44,298 nucleotides of DNA from NCBI RefSeq assembly GCF_000981225.1, contig NZ_LAJC01000049.1, positions 1 through 44,298 on the forward strand, given 5' to 3'. The stretch comes from Allosalinactinospora lopnorensis (lineage in GTDB: Bacteria; Actinomycetota; Actinomycetes; Streptosporangiales; Streptosporangiaceae). A program made the position numbers and the translations under genes. Every line of letters starts with the position of its first letter. The stretch's first letter is position 1. This document shows, one piece after another, positions 9,462 through 18,148 of the stretch. Under the pieces are notes generated by a model that ran no database searches, was not told the DNA's origin, and was given only the letters and a program-made list of their open reading frames with translations.

Positions 9462-9500
9462 TTGCGCAAATTCTTGCGAGAGATTATCTCAGGTTTGCAG
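9462..9500. promoter_or_regulatory. Divergent control region with LacI-type operator elements
   Basis: Between the GH13 gene and lacI lie TTGCGCAA (9462-9469), CTTGCGAG (9473-9480), the palindrome GAGATTATCTC (9480-9490) and GTTTGCAG (9493-9500). The first and last match elements upstream of malE exactly. The cluster is well placed for the adjacent LacI-type protein to control itself and the enzyme gene. Operator identity is inferred. Confidence 0.55.
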
Positions 9501-9534
9501 AAAGCAGCGGATGACCTTCGCTACAGTGCCTTAC

Positions 9535-10566
9535 ATGGGTCCACGACTGGCCGACATCGCCCGGCACGCAGGCGTGAGCGAGGCGACGGTTTCCCGGGTA
9601 CTGAACGACAAACCGGGTGTCGGGGGAGAGACGCGCAGAACCGTCCTGGCCGCTCTGGACGTTCTGGGCTATGAGCGCCCCGCTCGGCTCAGGCGGCGGT
9701 CCGCGGGCCTGGTCGGCATGGTGGTCCCGGAACTGGAGAACCCCGTCTTCCCGGTCTTCGCCCAGGCGGCCGAGACCGCGCTGGCCCAGCGCGGCTACGT
9801 TCCCGTTCTGTGCTCCCAGAGCCCCGGCGGGATCATCGAGGACGACTACGTCGAACTGCTGCTGGAGCGCAATGTCTCCGGGATCATCTTCGTCTCCGGA
9901 CTGCACGCCGACTCCACGGACGACCACGGCCGCTACCGCGAGCTGCTCGCGCGGCGGCTACCGATCGTGCTGGTCAACGGGTATGCCGAAGATATCCAGG
10001 CCCCGTTCATCTCCTGCGACGACCACGAGGCCAGCCGGCTCGCGGTCGACCACCTGGCGGCCCTGGGGCACACCCGCATAGGTTTCACCAGCGGCCCCGA
10101 GCGCAAGGTGCCGGTGCACCGCAAACTGGAGGGCTTCAGGCAGGCGATGGCGCGGAACGGCCTGCCGGACGAGGAGATGGTGGAGCTTTCCATGTTCGGG
10201 GTCGAGGGCGGACACGCCGCGGCCTTCCGGCTGCTGGAGCGCGGAGCGACCGCCATGGTCTGCGGCTCCGACCTCATGGCGCTCGGGGCGATCCGGGCGG
10301 CGCGGCAGCGGGGACTGTCCGTCCCGCGCGACTTCTCCGCGGTGGGCTTCGACGACTCCCCGCTCATCGCGTTCACCGACCCGCCGCTGACAACGGTCCG
10401 CCAGCCCGTCCAGTCCATGGCGATGGCCGCGGTGCGTACCATCTGCGACGAGATCGCCGGGAACGAGGTATCGCGCGCCGAGTTCATGTTCGCGCCCGAA
10501 CTCGTGGTGCGCGGCTCCACCGGGGTGGCCTCCGCGGCGGAGGCGGACGCGCTGCGGGCGCTCTGA
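9535..10566 (+). CDS. LacI-family transcriptional regulator of the maltose locus
   Basis: DNA-binding repressor of 343 residues. The N-terminal helix-turn-helix is canonical (RLADIARHAGVSEATVSRVL, residues 4-23) and is followed by the hinge and a periplasmic-binding-protein-like sugar domain containing GMVVPELENPVFP and GFDDSPLIAFTDPPLTTVRQP. The ATG at 9535 is preferred to the one at 9511 because a -10-like TACAGT (9522-9527) ends 7 nt before it, which fits a leaderless transcript, and no ribosome binding site precedes either. Divergent orientation from the GH13 gene and shared operator elements make control of the mal genes likely. The inducer is presumably a maltose-type sugar. Confidence 0.9.
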   Translation: MGPRLADIARHAGVSEATVSRVLNDKPGVGGETRRTVLAALDVLGYERPARLRRRSAGLVGMVVPELENPVFPVFAQAAETALAQRGYVPVLCSQSPGGIIEDDYVELLLERNVSGIIFVSGLHADSTDDHGRYRELLARRLPIVLVNGYAEDIQAPFISCDDHEASRLAVDHLAALGHTRIGFTSGPERKVPVHRKLEGFRQAMARNGLPDEEMVELSMFGVEGGHAAAFRLLERGATAMVCGSDLMALGAIRAARQRGLSVPRDFSAVGFDDSPLIAFTDPPLTTVRQPVQSMAMAAVRTICDEIAGNEVSRAEFMFAPELVVRGSTGVASAAEADALRAL

Positions 10567-10651
10567 GGCCCCGGGCTCCCGCCGGGCGGCTCTTGCGTCC
10601 CGGTGCGCACCCGCTCCGCCCGACCGGATCGGGAGCGGCTACTCTGCCCCT

Positions 10652-11316
10652 GTGGTGGAAGCGAGGCCCGGTAGCGGCATCCTGCGGTCGGTGAACGTCG
10701 GCGCCGTCGTCGAGGCGCCGTGGGCGGGCGACCTGGGCAGGACGGCGATCGACAAGCGGCCGGTGAAGGGCCGGGCCGGTGTCACGACGAGCGGGGTCGC
10801 GGGGGACAGCCAGGCCGACCGGGCCCACCACGGCGGGGCCGACCAGGCCGTCTACGCCTATGCCCGCGAGGACCTGGACCTGTGGCAGGAGCGGCTCGGC
10901 CGCCCGCTCGACGACGGCGTGTTCGGCGAGAACCTGACCACTTCCGACCTCGATGTCAGCGGTGCCTCATCGGGGAGCGCTGGCGTATCGGCGGCACCGT
11001 GCTCGAAGCCACCCTGCCCCGCACACCGTGTGGGGTGTTCCAGGCGTGGCTGCGGCGGTCCGGCTGGGTCAGGCGCTTCACCGAAGACGGCCGCACCGGC
11101 GTCTACCTGCGCGTCCTCTCCGAGGGGACGGTCGCCGCCGGAGACGCGATCATTGTCGAGTACCGGCCCGACCACGGGATCACCGTCATGAGCGCGTTCC
11201 GGGCCGGATACGACCGCGACCTCGCCCTGCTGCGCCGCGTCCTGGAGATCCCGGGCCGAGCCGACAAGTGGCGCGACACCGCCGCCAGGGTCGAGAGGCA
11301 GCTTCGCCGAGGCTGA
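10652..11316 (+). pseudogene. MOSC-domain protein, frame broken once
   Basis: MOSC-domain proteins (YiiM-like) resemble the C-terminal domain of molybdenum cofactor sulfurases and often act on molybdopterin or N-hydroxylated substrates. Family features include HHGGADQAVYAYAREDL, GVFGENLTTSDLDVSG and, after the break, LIGERWRIGGTVLEATLPRTPC, which contains the conserved MOSC cysteine. The frame changes near 10965; adding one C there (GCC CTC) gives a continuous 221-residue protein. The start is GTG 10652, with TACTCT ending 6 nt upstream, which suggests a leaderless mRNA. It follows lacI by 85 nt but has no evident link to sugar uptake. Confidence 0.82.
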
Positions 11317-11592
11317 TACCGCGGACTGACACCCGCCTCCTCGCCCAGGGGCGTCCGCCGTACCGGGGCCGGTTGGTTCTACCCGCCGGGCACTGAAGCG
11401 ACCGGTAGGCCGGGTCCGGCGCGATCCGGTACGGGGGGCCGTGCGACCGGAAACGACCGGAAAGAGGACGGGCCGGCTCGCCGCGCCGCAGAGGGAATCC
11501 GCGTTCACGCTCGCCGGAGCGGTGCCGTTGCCGGGGCGGTGGCGAGAACCCGGCAAGCGGACGTTACCCCTGTTAAATGCACGCAGACATCA
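11317..11592. other. Intergenic spacer, no gene recognised
   Basis: GC-rich sequence between the MOSC gene and the AT-rich ureide promoter. No frame has a convincing start, codon use or domain. Several short CCGG-rich repeats are present but no strong terminator hairpin was found. Confidence 0.4.
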
Positions 11593-11635
11593 TGTGAAGC
11601 TATTGCTTTATAGTCGATAAATATATAACTTCACA
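11593..11635 (+). promoter_or_regulatory. AT-rich promoter framed by a 7-bp inverted repeat
   Basis: TGTGAAG (11593-11599) and CTTCACA (11629-11635) are perfect inverted repeats 29 nt apart. They enclose a strikingly AT-rich stretch holding a plausible promoter: TTGCTT (11603-11608), 17-nt spacer, TAACTT (11626-11631). The arrangement suggests a regulator bound on both sides of, or overlapping, the promoter of the downstream operon. The regulator is unknown. Confidence 0.5.
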
Positions 11636-11735
11636 CCATGTTCTATGTCTCACATCCCCCGGTCGGCCGGCTACGGACGGGCGGACGAGTCCCCTGCTGA
11701 CCAGTCAGAGGCCATTCGTGCGACCCGACAATACA

Positions 11736-11750
11736 TTCCGCATTACGGAA
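11736..11750. promoter_or_regulatory. Perfect 15-bp palindrome, candidate IclR/AllR operator
   Basis: TTCCGCATTACGGAA has perfect 5-bp arms and a 5-nt centre. It lies 8 nt before the racemase-like ATG and overlaps its ribosome binding site. A related 15-mer, TTCTGCGATACGGAA, occurs at 34179-34193 in the control region of the IclR-family gene. IclR-family regulators commonly use such short palindromes; assignment to this IclR protein is inferred. Confidence 0.55.
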
Positions 11751-11758
11751 GAGGCTCG

Positions 11759-12535
11759 ATGCGCATCCTGCTGGTCAATGTCAACACCACGAGTTCGGTG
11801 ACCGACGCGATCGCCGCCCGGGCGCGCGCCGCGGCCCGGCCCGGGACGGAGATCGAGGGACTGACGCCGTTCTTCGGCCCCGAGTCGGTCGAGGGGAACT
11901 TCGAGAGCTACCTGGCCGCGGTCGCCGTGATGGACCGCGTCCTGACCTACGACGGGTCCTACGATGCGGTGATCCAGGCCGGATTCGGCGAGCACGGCCG
12001 CGAGGGCCTGCAGGAACTGTGCGACGTCCCCGTCGTCGACCTCACCGACGCGGCCGCGCACCTCGCCTGCCTCCTGGGCCACCGCTTCTCGGTGGTGACC
12101 AGCCTCGACCGCACCGTGCCGCAGATCGAGGACCGGCTCAGGCTGGCAGGGCTGGACGGGCGGTGCGCGTCGGTCCGCGCCAGCGGGCTCGGCGTCCTCG
12201 ACCTGGAGCGGGATCACGCCGCCGCGATCAGCGCCATTGCCGAGCAGGCCCGACTGGCGGTGGACCGGGACGGCGCCGAGGTCATCTGCCTGGGCTGCGG
12301 CGGGATGGCCGGACTGGACAGCGAAGTGCGTTCCGCGGCGGGCGCCCCGGTCGTCGATGGCGTCGCCGCGGCGGTCGCGCTCGCGGAGTCGCTCGTGGGC
12401 CTCGGCCTCACCACCAGCAAGGTGCGCGCCTACACCCGACCGCGCCCCAAGACCGTGTCGGGCTGGCCGCTGAGCACGGCACTCGGGAGCCGGCCGCCCT
12501 CCTCACTCGAGGCCGCCCATCCCTCCAGAGACTAG
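11759..12535 (+). CDS. Asp/Glu/hydantoin racemase-family protein, probable ureide operon enzyme
   Basis: Member of the hydantoin/allantoin racemase superfamily, 258 residues. It begins MRILLVNVNT, the usual phosphate- or carboxylate-binding first strand, and has the second active-site motif LGCGGMAGL with Cys180. At the first catalytic position, where family members usually have Cys in an ACFGDPG-like motif, this protein has Gly75 (QAGFGEHG). With one active-site cysteine, two-base racemisation would be impaired, so a different activity, such as the single-cysteine chemistry of arylmalonate decarboxylase, is possible. The ATG at 11759 follows GGAAGAGG. Two NCS1 permeases follow at 12 and 49 nt spacing, supporting a role in hydantoin or allantoin use. 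Confidence 0.8.
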   Translation: MRILLVNVNTTSSVTDAIAARARAAARPGTEIEGLTPFFGPESVEGNFESYLAAVAVMDRVLTYDGSYDAVIQAGFGEHGREGLQELCDVPVVDLTDAAAHLACLLGHRFSVVTSLDRTVPQIEDRLRLAGLDGRCASVRASGLGVLDLERDHAAAISAIAEQARLAVDRDGAEVICLGCGGMAGLDSEVRSAAGAPVVDGVAAAVALAESLVGLGLTTSKVRAYTRPRPKTVSGWPLSTALGSRPPSSLEAAHPSRD

Positions 12536-12547
12536 GAGACATCCCCC

Positions 12548-14056
12548 ATGGAGCCGTCCCCGCCTCCCCAAGCCCAGAGACAGCCGGCCAACCACCTCCT
12601 CGAAGAGTCCATCCTGCCGACCTGGCTCACACAGCGGCCGATCTCGCTGTGGGGGTTCGTCTGGATCTGGATCGGCCTCGCGGTCGTCATCGTCACCTTC
12701 CAGTACGGTGCCAACGGCGTCGAGGGCGGGTTCTCACTGCCGACCGTGATGCTCATCGTGCTGACCGCGACCATGACCCTGTCCGTGATCATGACCATGA
12801 CCGCTGACATCGGGACCGAGCACGGGCTGTCGTTCGCGGTGTTCCTCCGGGCGCCCTTCGGGGCCGTCGGCACCCACTTCCCCTCGGTGTCGCGCGGGAT
12901 CGTGGCGGCCTGCTGGTTCGGGATACAGACCTACCTCGGCGCCCTGGCCATCAACGGGCTGGTCGAGTACTGGACGGGGTTCAGCTCCTGGCCGCTGTGG
13001 TATGCGGTGTTCCTGATCGTGCAGGTGGTGAATGTCGCCCTCGGCATCAAAGCCGTGGAGAAGCTGGCCTCCGTCGCGGCGCCGTGCATCCTCGCCATAT
13101 CGATCTGGATGTACTACACGCTTGAGGACATCGCCCAGCTCGAGGGGCGGAACATCTGGACGTTCGCCGGCGACGGGGACATGTCACTGGTCGCGCTGTT
13201 CCTCATCAACATGGTCGTGTGGGCGCCGCTCGCCGTCGACATCCCCAACATCACCCGGTTCGTCGCGACGGTCCCCGGAGAGCGCCGGTTCCTGCGCCGC
13301 AACCGCACCATCCTGGTGGCCCAGTTCTTCGTCCTTCCCGTCATGCAGGCCTGGATCGCGTTCATCGGCGCGGTCTCGTTCATCGTCACGGGCCACTGGA
13401 ATCCGATCGACGTCATCCAGGGCGAGAGCACGGGGGTGGTGCTCGCGGTGCTGCTCGTGATGATCATCCTCGCCCAGTGGTCGACCAACACGGCGGCCAA
13501 CGTGGTCCCCGCCGCGCTCAACTTCGTCAACGCAGCAGCGCCCTACCTCTCCTACCGGATGGGCGTGCTCCTCGCCGGCGTCGCCGGAACCGCCGTCATG
13601 CCGTGGCTGCTGCTGGAGAACCTGTTCACCTTCCTCAGCTACTACGGGGGTTTCATCGCGGCGATCGCCGGGATCATGATCGCCGACTACTACGTGCTGC
13701 GCCGCCGCCGGGTGAACGTTCCGCACCTCTACCGCAACGACGGCCAGTACCGGTACATGCGCGGATTCAACCCGGCCGCCCTCATCGCGTGGTTCACCGC
13801 CTCCATCGCGGCCCTGTGGCAGCTGGACTACGCCTACATCATCGGCTTCCCGATCGCCTTCGTGGTGTACCTGGTGCTGATGAAGACCTGGATCCTGCCG
13901 CGCTTCCCGCAGGCCGAGATCGACGCCGGCCAATCCGATGACTTCCTGGCCACCAGTGCCGGAAGGAACTGGGTCTACGACCCGGAGAGCCGCGGTTTCC
14001 TCCGCGTCCCGACGGAGGAGCTCGCCGACCGCGCGACCGGCCGCGAGGACATCTGA
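12548..14056 (+). CDS. NCS1-family nucleobase/hydantoin/allantoin permease (first copy)
   Basis: Cation-coupled membrane transporter of the nucleobase:cation symporter-1 family, 502 residues with about 12 hydrophobic segments. Family signatures include LWGFVWIWIGL at the start, FGIQTYLGALAINGL in the helix 3 region, the QWSTNTAANVVPAA motif and IADYYVLRRRRVNVPHLY near the C-terminus. It starts 12 nt after the racemase-like gene with AGGAG upstream and is probably co-transcribed. The substrate is probably a ureide or related ring compound, by analogy with Mhp1 (hydantoin) and PucI (allantoin); the sequence alone does not decide. Confidence 0.9.
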   Translation: MEPSPPPQAQRQPANHLLEESILPTWLTQRPISLWGFVWIWIGLAVVIVTFQYGANGVEGGFSLPTVMLIVLTATMTLSVIMTMTADIGTEHGLSFAVFLRAPFGAVGTHFPSVSRGIVAACWFGIQTYLGALAINGLVEYWTGFSSWPLWYAVFLIVQVVNVALGIKAVEKLASVAAPCILAISIWMYYTLEDIAQLEGRNIWTFAGDGDMSLVALFLINMVVWAPLAVDIPNITRFVATVPGERRFLRRNRTILVAQFFVLPVMQAWIAFIGAVSFIVTGHWNPIDVIQGESTGVVLAVLLVMIILAQWSTNTAANVVPAALNFVNAAAPYLSYRMGVLLAGVAGTAVMPWLLLENLFTFLSYYGGFIAAIAGIMIADYYVLRRRRVNVPHLYRNDGQYRYMRGFNPAALIAWFTASIAALWQLDYAYIIGFPIAFVVYLVLMKTWILPRFPQAEIDAGQSDDFLATSAGRNWVYDPESRGFLRVPTEELADRATGREDI

Positions 14057-14105
14057 GCCTCCGGCCCTCCTTCATCCCGCCATCTCCCAACCCACAGGGG
14101 CGACC

Positions 14106-15599
14106 GTGCACGACGACCAGTCCACCCAGAACACCGGGCGGACCCCGCCCGACGACCCGCTCGCCGTCCACACCATCGATCCCACGCTGTACAACGCCGA
14201 CCTCGCACCGCTACCGCACCGGAAGCGCAAGTGGGGGTCGTTCGAGATCTTCAACGTGTGGTCCAACGACATCCAGAGCCTCTTCGGCTACACGCTCGCC
14301 GCGACGCTGTTCATCTCCTACGGCCTCAACGGCTGGGCGGTGTTCGCGGGGATCGTCCTCGCCGGGTTCATCGTGATGTTCCTGGTCAACCTGACCGGCA
14401 AACCGAGCGTGAAGTACGGCATCCCGTACCCGGTGATGGCCCGTGCGAGCATGGGGGTCCGCGGCGCGCAGTTCCCTGCGCTGGTCCGCGGCATCGTCGC
14501 CATCTTCTGGTACGGGGTGCAGACCTACTTCGCCTCGACCGCGATCGCGCTGCTCATCACCGCCGTGTTCGGCGCCGGAAGCGAGGCCACGTTCCTCGGC
14601 ATGTCGGCCGTCGGATGGCTCTCCTACCTCATCGTCGCGGTGTTCCAGCTCGCTCTCTTCCTGCGCGGCATCGACTGGGTCACCAGGTACCTGAACTGGG
14701 CCGGTCCCATGGTCTACGTGGTCATGATCGCCCTCATGGCGGCCATCTGGTTCCAGGCCGGGGGAGGACTGCTCAGCGAGCTCGGGGCCGTCTTCGCCGG
14801 CGGCGGGGACTACGACGGCGGACCGGTCGCCGCGTTCGTCGCGATCGTCGGCACGATGGTCGCCTACTTCGCGGCGGTCATCATCAACTACGGCGACTTC
14901 TCGCGCTTCGTCAAGACCGAGTCGAAGATGAAGCGCGGCAACCTGCTCGGCCTCCCGGTCAGCCTCGCGCTCTTCTCGTTCCTCGCTCTGGTCATCACGG
15001 CCGGCACCAGCGTGCTCTACGGGGAGGCGCTGACCAACCCCGCGGACATCGTGGAGCGGGTCGACAACATCTGGCTGACGGTCGTCGCCGCGCTGACCTT
15101 CTTCATCGCCACCGTTGGCATCAACCTCGTGGCGAACTTCATCCCGCCGGCCTACGACCTCGCCAACATGATGCCCGCGAAGATCAGCGCCCGTACGGGC
15201 GGCATCATCACGGCGGTGATCGCGTTCGTCATCGGCGGGCTGTGGGTCTCCTTCATCAGCAACATCGGAATCGACGCGTTCGTCGACACGCTGGGAGCCG
15301 TCCTGGCGCCGCTCTACGGCATCATGGTCGTCGACTACTATCTGCTCCGCCGCCAGCGCCTCAACGTCCAGGACCTGTTCTCCGCCGCGCCGGAGGGCGA
15401 GTACTACTACTCCAAGGGGTGGAACCGGCGGGCGCTCGGCGCGTTCGCGATCCCCGCGGTCTTCTCCATGGCAACGGTGTGGGTCCCTGCACTGGAGGCC
15501 CTTTCGGGATTCGCCTGGCTCATCGGCGCGGCCTTCGGCGCGCTCCTGCACTACGCGCTCATGAGCCTGGGCGCGAAACCCGCCGTTCCGGCGCGGTGA
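14106..15599 (+). CDS. NCS1-family nucleobase/allantoin permease (second copy)
   Basis: Second NCS1 transporter in tandem, 497 residues. GTG 14106 is chosen because AGGGG lies 6 nt upstream and the preceding reading frame is shadow of the first permease. The core starts RKWGSFEIFNVWSNDIQSLFGYTLAA and includes WYGVQTYFASTA, NYGDFSRFVKTESKMKRGN, IGINLVANFIPPAYDLANM-like sequence and VVDYYLLRRQRLNVQDLF. It is clearly diverged from the first copy, so the pair is unlikely to be a recent duplication and may carry different substrates (for example ureide and nucleobase). A hairpin follows at 15645-15691. Confidence 0.9.
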   Translation: MHDDQSTQNTGRTPPDDPLAVHTIDPTLYNADLAPLPHRKRKWGSFEIFNVWSNDIQSLFGYTLAATLFISYGLNGWAVFAGIVLAGFIVMFLVNLTGKPSVKYGIPYPVMARASMGVRGAQFPALVRGIVAIFWYGVQTYFASTAIALLITAVFGAGSEATFLGMSAVGWLSYLIVAVFQLALFLRGIDWVTRYLNWAGPMVYVVMIALMAAIWFQAGGGLLSELGAVFAGGGDYDGGPVAAFVAIVGTMVAYFAAVIINYGDFSRFVKTESKMKRGNLLGLPVSLALFSFLALVITAGTSVLYGEALTNPADIVERVDNIWLTVVAALTFFIATVGINLVANFIPPAYDLANMMPAKISARTGGIITAVIAFVIGGLWVSFISNIGIDAFVDTLGAVLAPLYGIMVVDYYLLRRQRLNVQDLFSAAPEGEYYYSKGWNRRALGAFAIPAVFSMATVWVPALEALSGFAWLIGAAFGALLHYALMSLGAKPAVPAR

Positions 15600-15644
15600 G
15601 CACGGGCGCCGCGAGCGCTGTGCAGAGCCCGCGCCCCGCCCGCT

Positions 15645-15691
15645 GTGGGACCGCAGGAGCCGGACCTCTCGGAGCTCTCTCGCGGTCCCAC
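15645..15691 (+). terminator. Possible terminator after the permease operon
   Basis: GTGGGACCGC (15645-15654) and GCGGTCCCAC (15682-15691) form a perfect 10-bp stem enclosing 27 nt, which itself contains the smaller pairing region around GGAGCT. It lies 46 nt past the second permease stop. The long loop makes it weaker than the other terminators in the window. Confidence 0.4.
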
Positions 15692-15784
15692 TCGCCACAT
15701 CCCCCGGCCCAACGCCGTTCGGCCGGGGAGCGGTCGGGGCCGTGACGTCGAGGGCGGCTGTGCGGGCGGTCCGGCCGGGGCCGG

Positions 15785-16159
15785 TCAACCGCCCCACGAG
15801 TCCTTCGGCGCCTTCCCCTCCTGGAGGTTGACGAAGCACTCGGCGTTGCCGCCCTCGTCGACGGTCTCCTCGGAGATCACTTCGCCGTCGACGGTGATGC
15901 GGCAAGTGGTGCCCTCCTCGGCCTCGCTGACGCTGAGGTCGTTGAACCCGAACCCGACATTGGCGGCCTCCCGCCACGGAAGCGTCCGGCTTTCGGCCTC
16001 CGAGTCCTCCTGACCGGAGAAGCCCCCCGCCACCTTGGCGCTGCCGGGGCCGTCCACTTCCATCTCCACCTCCCAGGTCTGCCCCAGGAGGGAACACGCT
16101 GACAGCCCCGCAGCCAGGACGGGCACAGCGATCAGCGCGAATGACGTACGTACCAGCAT
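15785..16159 (-). CDS. Small lipoprotein resembling the MmpS family
   Basis: Predicted surface lipoprotein of 124 residues. The ATG at 16159 follows GGAGG, while the upstream ATG at 16171 does not. The signal peptide ends in a perfect lipobox, LSAC, with Cys22. The mature part has short beta strands and the pattern TWEVEMEVDG ... LPWREAANVGFGFNDLSVS ... CRITVDGEVISEE ... ECFVN, which resembles MmpS-type transport accessory proteins (beta sandwich with a conserved LPW and a Cys pair). MmpS proteins normally pair with an MmpL transporter, and none is adjacent, so the link is tentative. Confidence 0.7.
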   Translation of the reverse strand: MLVRTSFALIAVPVLAAGLSACSLLGQTWEVEMEVDGPGSAKVAGGFSGQEDSEAESRTLPWREAANVGFGFNDLSVSEAEEGTTCRITVDGEVISEETVDEGGNAECFVNLQEGKAPKDSWGG

Positions 16160-16324
16160 GCGGTCCTCCATTGGGCTCGGCGGTCACCACGGTCAGAAGT
16201 GGTGCGGGACAAATACTGGAGGAGGAGGCGCGGGGGAACATCCGCCGTCCGGCCGGTTCGGGCGCCGCCGTACCCGGCCGAAGGTCGGATCCGGTAGGAC
16301 ACCGCACCGGCTAAGTTGTGCGGC

Positions 16325-17523
16325 ATGCTCATGTTGGTACGCGCCGTGGGACTGGACCGGCCGCGGTTCCGCCTGCTACTCGGCGCGGGCCTCCTGCTGC
16401 TCCTCATCGACCTGGCGCTCATCGGCGGGAAGACGTCCGGTGCACCGCTGATCGTTTCGGGTGCCGCCGCCGTGGCCCTGGCCTGGTTCGCGGCGCTGCA
16501 CCCCCGCTGGACGACCGCCGCGGCGGGCACGGCCACCGCACTGTCCCTGGCCGTGACCGTGCTGCTCAACCAGACGTTCCACCAGCCACCCCCGGAGTGC
16601 TGGAGCACCTCGGTCTGCTGCTGCTCTTGGCGCTGGTATGCCGCCGGTCGAGCGCCCTGGGGATCGCCCTGGCCGTCCCGGCGGTGGCGCTGGCCGCCGG
16701 CGTGCTAAGGACGCGCACCCTGGCGACGTTCTTCAGCTACGACGAGGTCGTCACCGTTGTTTTCCTCCTGCTCACGTTCGCCGTCGCCAACGGCTTCTCG
16801 CTGCGCTCGGAGGACAGGCGGCGTGTGGAGCAGGTCGCGGCCGCCCGCCGCGCCGAGCGGCTGGAGCTCGCACGCGACCTCCACGACGACGTCGCCCACC
16901 ACGTCACGGCGATCGTGGTGCTGGCGCAGGCGGGTCAGGAGCTGGTACGCGAAACGGAGTTTCCTCTACGCGGCCTGTTCCGCGACGTTGAGCGCACCGG
17001 GCAGGAGGGGCTGGTCTCCATGGGCAGGATGGTCGCCTTCCTCCGCGACGCCTCCGACCCGGCCGCGGCGACGCGCCACCCCCGCGAGGAGATCGGCACC
17101 ATCCGCGAGCAGGCCGAGCGCTTCTCGCGCACCGGCCCGCCAGTCGAGGTCGACGAGCGCCCGGGTGTCGCCCCGCGGCGCTGGCCGCCGGACGTGGCGA
17201 CCTCGATCGGGCGGCTGGTACAGGAGGGGCTGACGAACGTGGGCAAGCACGCGCCGAGCTGCACAGGGGTACGGGTGGTCGTGGAGATGACCGACGGTGC
17301 GCTCATGGTCAGCATGCGCAACGACGGTTCCGGGCGACGGAGGCGGGCGGTCCGGTCCAGCGGCCACGGTCTGACGGGGCTCGCCGAACGCTTCGACGCG
17401 CTGGGCGGCCGGCTGACATGGGGAGAGACCATCGAGGGTCTCTGGGAGCTGTCCGCGTCGGTTCCGGTGAACTCAGGGGACAAGGAGGGCCACGATGTCG
17501 ATCAGCGTGCTGATCGCCGATGA
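16325..17523 (+). pseudogene. Two-component sensor histidine kinase, frame broken once
   Basis: NarL-partner type kinase. The N-terminal half has several membrane helices; then come a HisKA_3 dimerisation helix with the phospho-acceptor His in LARDLHDDVAHHV and a HATPase domain with N-box QEGLTNVGKHA and the late motif GHGLTGLAERF. The membrane part and the kinase part are in different frames. The junction is a run of five C at 16589-16593, and a sixth C restores a continuous 399-residue protein. The ATG at 16325 has TAAGTT ending 7 nt upstream, consistent with a leaderless mRNA. It overlaps the following response regulator by 29 nt. The signal sensed is unknown. Confidence 0.85.
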
Positions 17524-18148
17524 CCAGGAGACCATCCGCACCGGGTACCGGTTCATTCTCGACGCCCAGAACGACATAGACGTTGTCGGGGAAGCCGCGG
17601 ACGGCGCCGAGGCCGTCGAGCGCGTGCGCCGACTGCGTCCGGACGTGTGCCTGATGGACATCCGTATGCCCGTGATGGACGGCCTCGCCGCCCTGGCGGC
17701 CATCCGCCGGCTTCCGGAGACCACGACGACCCGGGTCGTCGTGGTCACCACGTTCGACATCGACGAGTACGTCTACGGTGCTCTGCGGGCGGGGGCGGCC
17801 GGGTTCATCCTGAAGAACTCCGGGGCTCGGCTGCTGGCCGAGGCGGTCCGCACCGCCGTGCACGGTGAGGCGCTGGTCTCTCCGGCCGTCACCACTCGGC
17901 TGCTGTGCCATTTCACCGGGGCCGACGGGGACACAACGGCGACCGACACCGTCGAGCCGCTCACCGCCCGCGAAAGAGAGGTGGCCGTGCAGGTGGCGCG
18001 AGGCCGCACCAACAACGAGATCGCGGGTGACCTGTTCATCTCCCTAGGCACGGTCAAGAGTCATCTGACGCGTATCCAGGAGAAGCTGCGGGCCCGTAAC
18101 CGGGTGGAGATCGCGGCGTGGGTCTGGGAGAGGGGACTCGTGCCCTAG
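17495..18148 (+). CDS. NarL/LuxR-family response regulator
   Basis: DNA-binding response regulator of 217 residues paired with the kinase just upstream. The receiver domain (about 1-120) has acidic residues Asp9 and Asp10, phospho-acceptor Asp55 in CLMDIRMPVMDG, and Lys in FILKNSG. A LuxR-type helix-turn-helix occupies about 150-212 (LTAREREVAVQVARGRTNNEIAGDLFISLGTVKSHL). The ATG follows AGGAGG at 6-nt spacing. Overlap with the kinase gene indicates co-expression. Targets are unknown; the DUF418 gene next to it and the divergent lipoprotein are candidates by proximity only. Confidence 0.93.
   Translation: MSISVLIADDQETIRTGYRFILDAQNDIDVVGEAADGAEAVERVRRLRPDVCLMDIRMPVMDGLAALAAIRRLPETTTTRVVVVTTFDIDEYVYGALRAGAAGFILKNSGARLLAEAVRTAVHGEALVSPAVTTRLLCHFTGADGDTTATDTVEPLTAREREVAVQVARGRTNNEIAGDLFISLGTVKSHLTRIQEKLRARNRVEIAAWVWERGLVP

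Noticed and set aside
14211-16307. Very long open frame (698 codons) antisense to the second permease
   Set aside because: It is Arg/Asp/Glu/Gly-rich shadow translation of a high-GC gene on the opposite strand, has no recognisable domain, and covers both the permease and the lipoprotein.
16560-16620. Programmed ribosomal frameshifting in the sensor kinase
   Set aside because: A run of C is present, but the same one-base deficit occurs in five unrelated genes, so a common technical cause is more likely.
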